Below, in pieces: positions 30,992 through 33,434 of a stretch of DNA of 33,434 nt. A model generated the notes under the pieces. It was not told the DNA's origin, ran no database searches, and saw only the letters and a program-made list of their open reading frames with translations. Numbering within the stretch: the stretch's first letter is position 1; every line of letters begins with the position of its first letter. A program made the position numbers and the translations under genes. The stretch is from JAVBQU01 sp031548675 (GTDB lineage: Bacteria; Bacteroidota; Bacteroidia; Bacteroidales; P3), in assembly GCA_031548675.1 (NCBI GenBank), contig JAVBQU010000163.1, positions 1-33,434 of the forward strand, given 5' to 3'.

Positions 30992-31984
30992 TTATTCTTT
31001 ATCTAATTTATATTTTGCGACATTCATACCAAAATCGAGGTTTTTATTTTTAACCAAAGCCTCTAATTCTGTAAGCGATTTTCTACCAAAATTTCTAAAC
31101 TTCAACAAATCGCTTCTGTTAAATGATACCAACTCTCCTAAGGTTTCTACTTCGGCTGCTTTTAAACAGTTTAAAGCGCGAACCGACAAATCCATATCAA
31201 TTAACTTGGTTTTCAACAACTGACGAATGTGTAAAGTATTTTCGTCAAATTCCTCCGGTGTTTCTTTCTTTTCTGTTTCTAAAGTAATTTTGTCATCAGA
31301 AAATAACATGAAATGGTGAATCAAAATTGTTGCAGCTTCTTTCAAAGCTTCTTTAGGATGAATAGAACCATCGGTAACTATATCCAAAACCAATTTTTCA
31401 TAATCGGTTTTTTGCTCAACCCGATAATTTTCAACTGAATATTGAACATTTTTTATCGGAGTGTGAATAGAATCTATTGCAATAGTTCCAACCGGATCGT
31501 TCACATTTTTATTTTCTTCTGCCGGAACATATCCTCTTCCTCTATCAATCATCAACTCTATTTCGAGTTTTACATTGGATTCCATGTGGCAGATTTCCAA
31601 GTTCGGATTCAAAACATTGAAATTACTTAAAGCTTTTCCAATATCTCCTGCTTTGAAAACATCTTGGTTCGAAATAACGATTTTTACTTTTTCATTTATG
31701 CTGCCTTCAACCATAGCCTTGAAACGTACTTGTTTCAAATTTAGAATGATTTCGGTAACATCTTCGACCACCCCTTTGATTGCCGAAAACTCATGATCGA
31801 CACCTTGAATTCTAACGTTTGTAATCGCAAATCCGGTAAGAGATGACAATAATATTCTACGAAGTGCATTCCCAATCGTAATGCCATATCCGGGTTCTAA
31901 TGGACGAAATTCGAACTGACCACGAAAATCATCCGAATCCAGCATGATAACCTTATCCGGTTTTTGAAAAGCTAATATTGCCAT
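30992..31984 (-). CDS. rpoA: RNA polymerase alpha subunit
   Basis: 330 residues. The N-terminal assembly domain holds FEFRPLEPGYGITIGNALRRILLSSL and GVVEDVTEIILNLK. The C-terminal DNA- and activator-contacting domain holds LSVRALNCLKAAEVETLGELV and LLKFRNFGRKSLTELE. It dimerises to nucleate the core polymerase. It lies between rpsD and rplQ, the standard order of this operon. Nothing unusual is seen. Confidence 0.98.
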   Translation of the reverse strand: MAILAFQKPDKVIMLDSDDFRGQFEFRPLEPGYGITIGNALRRILLSSLTGFAITNVRIQGVDHEFSAIKGVVEDVTEIILNLKQVRFKAMVEGSINEKVKIVISNQDVFKAGDIGKALSNFNVLNPNLEICHMESNVKLEIELMIDRGRGYVPAEENKNVNDPVGTIAIDSIHTPIKNVQYSVENYRVEQKTDYEKLVLDIVTDGSIHPKEALKEAATILIHHFMLFSDDKITLETEKKETPEEFDENTLHIRQLLKTKLIDMDLSVRALNCLKAAEVETLGELVSFNRSDLLKFRNFGRKSLTELEALVKNKNLDFGMNVAKYKLDKE

Positions 31985-32046
31985 TTTATTTTCTTTAATT
32001 TAATGTTTAATGAAATAGGGTGTAATTGTTCTTAAATACTCAATGA

Positions 32047-32652
32047 TTATTTAGAGTATAACTCAACAATTAATTGTTCTTTTATATTTTCCGGAATTTC
32101 AGAACGTTCAGGAATAGATACAAATTTTCCGCATACATTGGCAGAATCCCATTCTAACCAAGAATATTTATTAATTCTTGAAGTTACAGCATTATGAATT
32201 ACTTCCATTGCCTTAGATTTTTCTCTTACACCAACTATATCACCAGCTTTTAATTCATAGGATGGAATATTAACCAATTGACCATTTACTGTAATATGAC
32301 GATGCGTAACCAATTGACGTGCTGCTGCACGTGTAGGAGCAATTCCTAAACGAAATACAACATTATCCAATATTGCTTCTATAAATTGCAATAATACTTC
32401 ACCGGTAACACCTTTTTTGCGAGTTGCTTTTACAAAAAGATTTCTAAATTGTCTTTCTAAAATACCGTAAGTATATTTTGCTTTTTGCTTTTCTTGTAAT
32501 TGAATTCCGTATTCCGATTGCTTGGCTCTACGCTTATTTTGTCCATGTTGTCCGGGAGGATAATTCTTTTTTTCCAAAGCTTTATCAGCACCAAATATAG
32601 GCTCTCTAAATTTTCTTGCTATTTTTGACTTAGGACCTGTGTACCTTGCCAT
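32047..32652 (-). CDS. rpsD: 30S ribosomal protein S4
   Basis: 201 residues. It begins MARYTGPKSKIARKFREPIFG, and the S4 RNA-binding domain lies at about 95-155 (LDNVVFRLGIAPTRAAARQLVTHRHI). S4 is a primary 16S rRNA binder and often regulates its operon by translational feedback. It is 33 bases after rpsK and 62 bases before rpoA. The N-terminal zinc-binding Cys cluster of some S4 proteins is absent. Confidence 0.98.
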   Translation of the reverse strand: MARYTGPKSKIARKFREPIFGADKALEKKNYPPGQHGQNKRRAKQSEYGIQLQEKQKAKYTYGILERQFRNLFVKATRKKGVTGEVLLQFIEAILDNVVFRLGIAPTRAAARQLVTHRHITVNGQLVNIPSYELKAGDIVGVREKSKAMEVIHNAVTSRINKYSWLEWDSANVCGKFVSIPERSEIPENIKEQLIVELYSK

Positions 32653-32685
32653 AATTTTTCTCTTTTAATTTTGATCTAAAATAAA

Positions 32686-33075
32686 TTAAACTCTTCTTCT
32701 TTTAGGAGGTCTGCAACCATTGTGAGGTAGTGGAGTTATATCTTGTATTTCATATACTTCAATACCAGCTGCATGGATGGTTCTGATAGCAGACTCTCTG
32801 CCACCACCGGGACCTTTTACAAATACTTTTACTTTGCGTAATCCTAAATCATAAGCTACTTTTGCACAATCTTGTGCTGCCATTTGCGCAGCATATGGTG
32901 TATTTTTTTTCGAGCCTCTAAAACCCATTTTACCGGCTGACGACCAAGAGATAACTTGTCCGGCACTATTGGTCAACGACACAATAACATTATTGAACGA
33001 AGCAGATACATATGCTCTACCGATGGGTTCAATTTTTACTACTCTTTTTTTGGTTACTTTAGCAGTTTTTGCCAT
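32686..33075 (-). CDS. rpsK: 30S ribosomal protein S11
   Basis: 129 residues with the S11 signature GRESAIRTIHAAGIEVYEIQDITPLPHNGC near the C-terminus and the basic end RPPKRRRV. Located on the platform of the small subunit, where it contacts mRNA and the 3' end of 16S rRNA. It is 28 bases after rpsM and 33 before rpsD. Normal length. Confidence 0.98.
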   Translation of the reverse strand: MAKTAKVTKKRVVKIEPIGRAYVSASFNNVIVSLTNSAGQVISWSSAGKMGFRGSKKNTPYAAQMAAQDCAKVAYDLGLRKVKVFVKGPGGGRESAIRTIHAAGIEVYEIQDITPLPHNGCRPPKRRRV

Positions 33076-33103
33076 AATATATTCTTTGCTTTTGTGTTAA
33101 CTA

Positions 33104-33434
33104 TTAACCTTTAGGTGCCTTTTTCTTATTAGCTACAGTTTTCTTTCTTCCTTTACGTGTACGAGCATTATTTTTAGTACTTTGTCCTCTCAAAGGTAAG
33201 CCCAAACGATGCCTGATTCCACGATAACAACCAATATCCATTAAACGTTTGATGTTCATTTGAACCTCTGAACGCAATGCACCTTCTACTTTAATTTCAT
33301 CACCAATAATGGTACGAATTTTTCCTTGTTCGTCATCTGTCCTATCTTGCACTTTCTTATTAAAATATATACCTGCTTGTGTTAAGATTCTTTGAGCAGT
33401 ACTTTTTCCTATACCATAGATATAGGTCAAACCG
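33104..33434 (-). CDS. rpsM: 30S ribosomal protein S13, 5' end outside the window
   Basis: Partial gene; the frame is open to the window edge. The visible part starts at GLTYIYGIGKSTAQ, which in complete S13 is preceded by about 20 residues, so the TTG codon at 33430 is an internal Leu and not a start. The body contains GCYRGIRHRLGLPLRGQSTKNNART and a Lys-rich tail. S13 sits in the head of the small subunit and bridges to the large subunit. First visible gene of the alpha operon. Confidence 0.96.
   Translation of the reverse strand, partial: GLTYIYGIGKSTAQRILTQAGIYFNKKVQDRTDDEQGKIRTIIGDEIKVEGALRSEVQMNIKRLMDIGCYRGIRHRLGLPLRGQSTKNNARTRKGRKKTVANKKKAPKG

Overview
The window looks like chromosomal DNA from an anaerobic, fermentative Bacteroidota, most likely of the order Bacteroidales. 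The evidence is AT-rich sequence, near absence of Shine-Dalgarno sites, several promoters of the Bacteroidota type (TTTG or TTG, about 19-20 bp, then TAnnTTTGY), a ribosomal protein L17 with a charged C-terminal tail, a PorE-like TPR/propeller/OmpA-type protein, and the mce-mmdA-OadG-like-biotin carrier cluster of the succinate-propionate pathway. I cannot name the species.

Layout. 42-3150 (+): a flavin oxidoreductase of the nitronate monooxygenase family, then a DEAD-box helicase, a cold-shock-domain protein and a single-RRM protein, closed by a shared terminator. 3289-6281 (-): methylmalonyl-CoA decarboxylase/epimerase genes without the membrane beta subunit. 6383-9608 (-): a BaiN/HI0933-type flavoprotein and atpD-atpC, with a perfect 23-bp hairpin between atpC and the flavoprotein. 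9780-11455 (+): tryptophanase preceded by its own promoter, a 29-codon leader ORF and a hairpin. 11610-12961 (-): three small unknown or zinc-ribbon genes. 13024-13138: a long structured inverted repeat. 13404-18594 (+): yicC, two tRNA-Leu genes, an M23 peptidase and a dipeptidyl peptidase IV. 18626-20544 (-): two unknown exported proteins separated by a 22-23 bp minisatellite. 20916-20987 (-): initiator tRNA-Met. 21066-30127 (-): alpha-L-fucosidase, the PorE-like protein, a caspase-like lipoprotein, an alpha/beta hydrolase, a RibD/DHFR-like reductase, an ispE interrupted by two in-frame stops, an orphan histidine kinase and an unknown protein. 30441-33434 (-): the distal end of the alpha ribosomal operon, rpsM-rpsK-rpsD-rpoA-rplQ.

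How it fits together: propionate formation, indole or pyruvate production from tryptophan, and peptide and fucose scavenging suggest life on host or complex organic material. The most notable observations are the double nonsense interruption of ispE in its last conserved motif, the leader ORF and hairpin ahead of tryptophanase, the ~115-nt hairpin at 13024-13138, the minisatellite at 19810-20009, and the lipoprotein with a His/Cys pair resembling clan CD peptidases.
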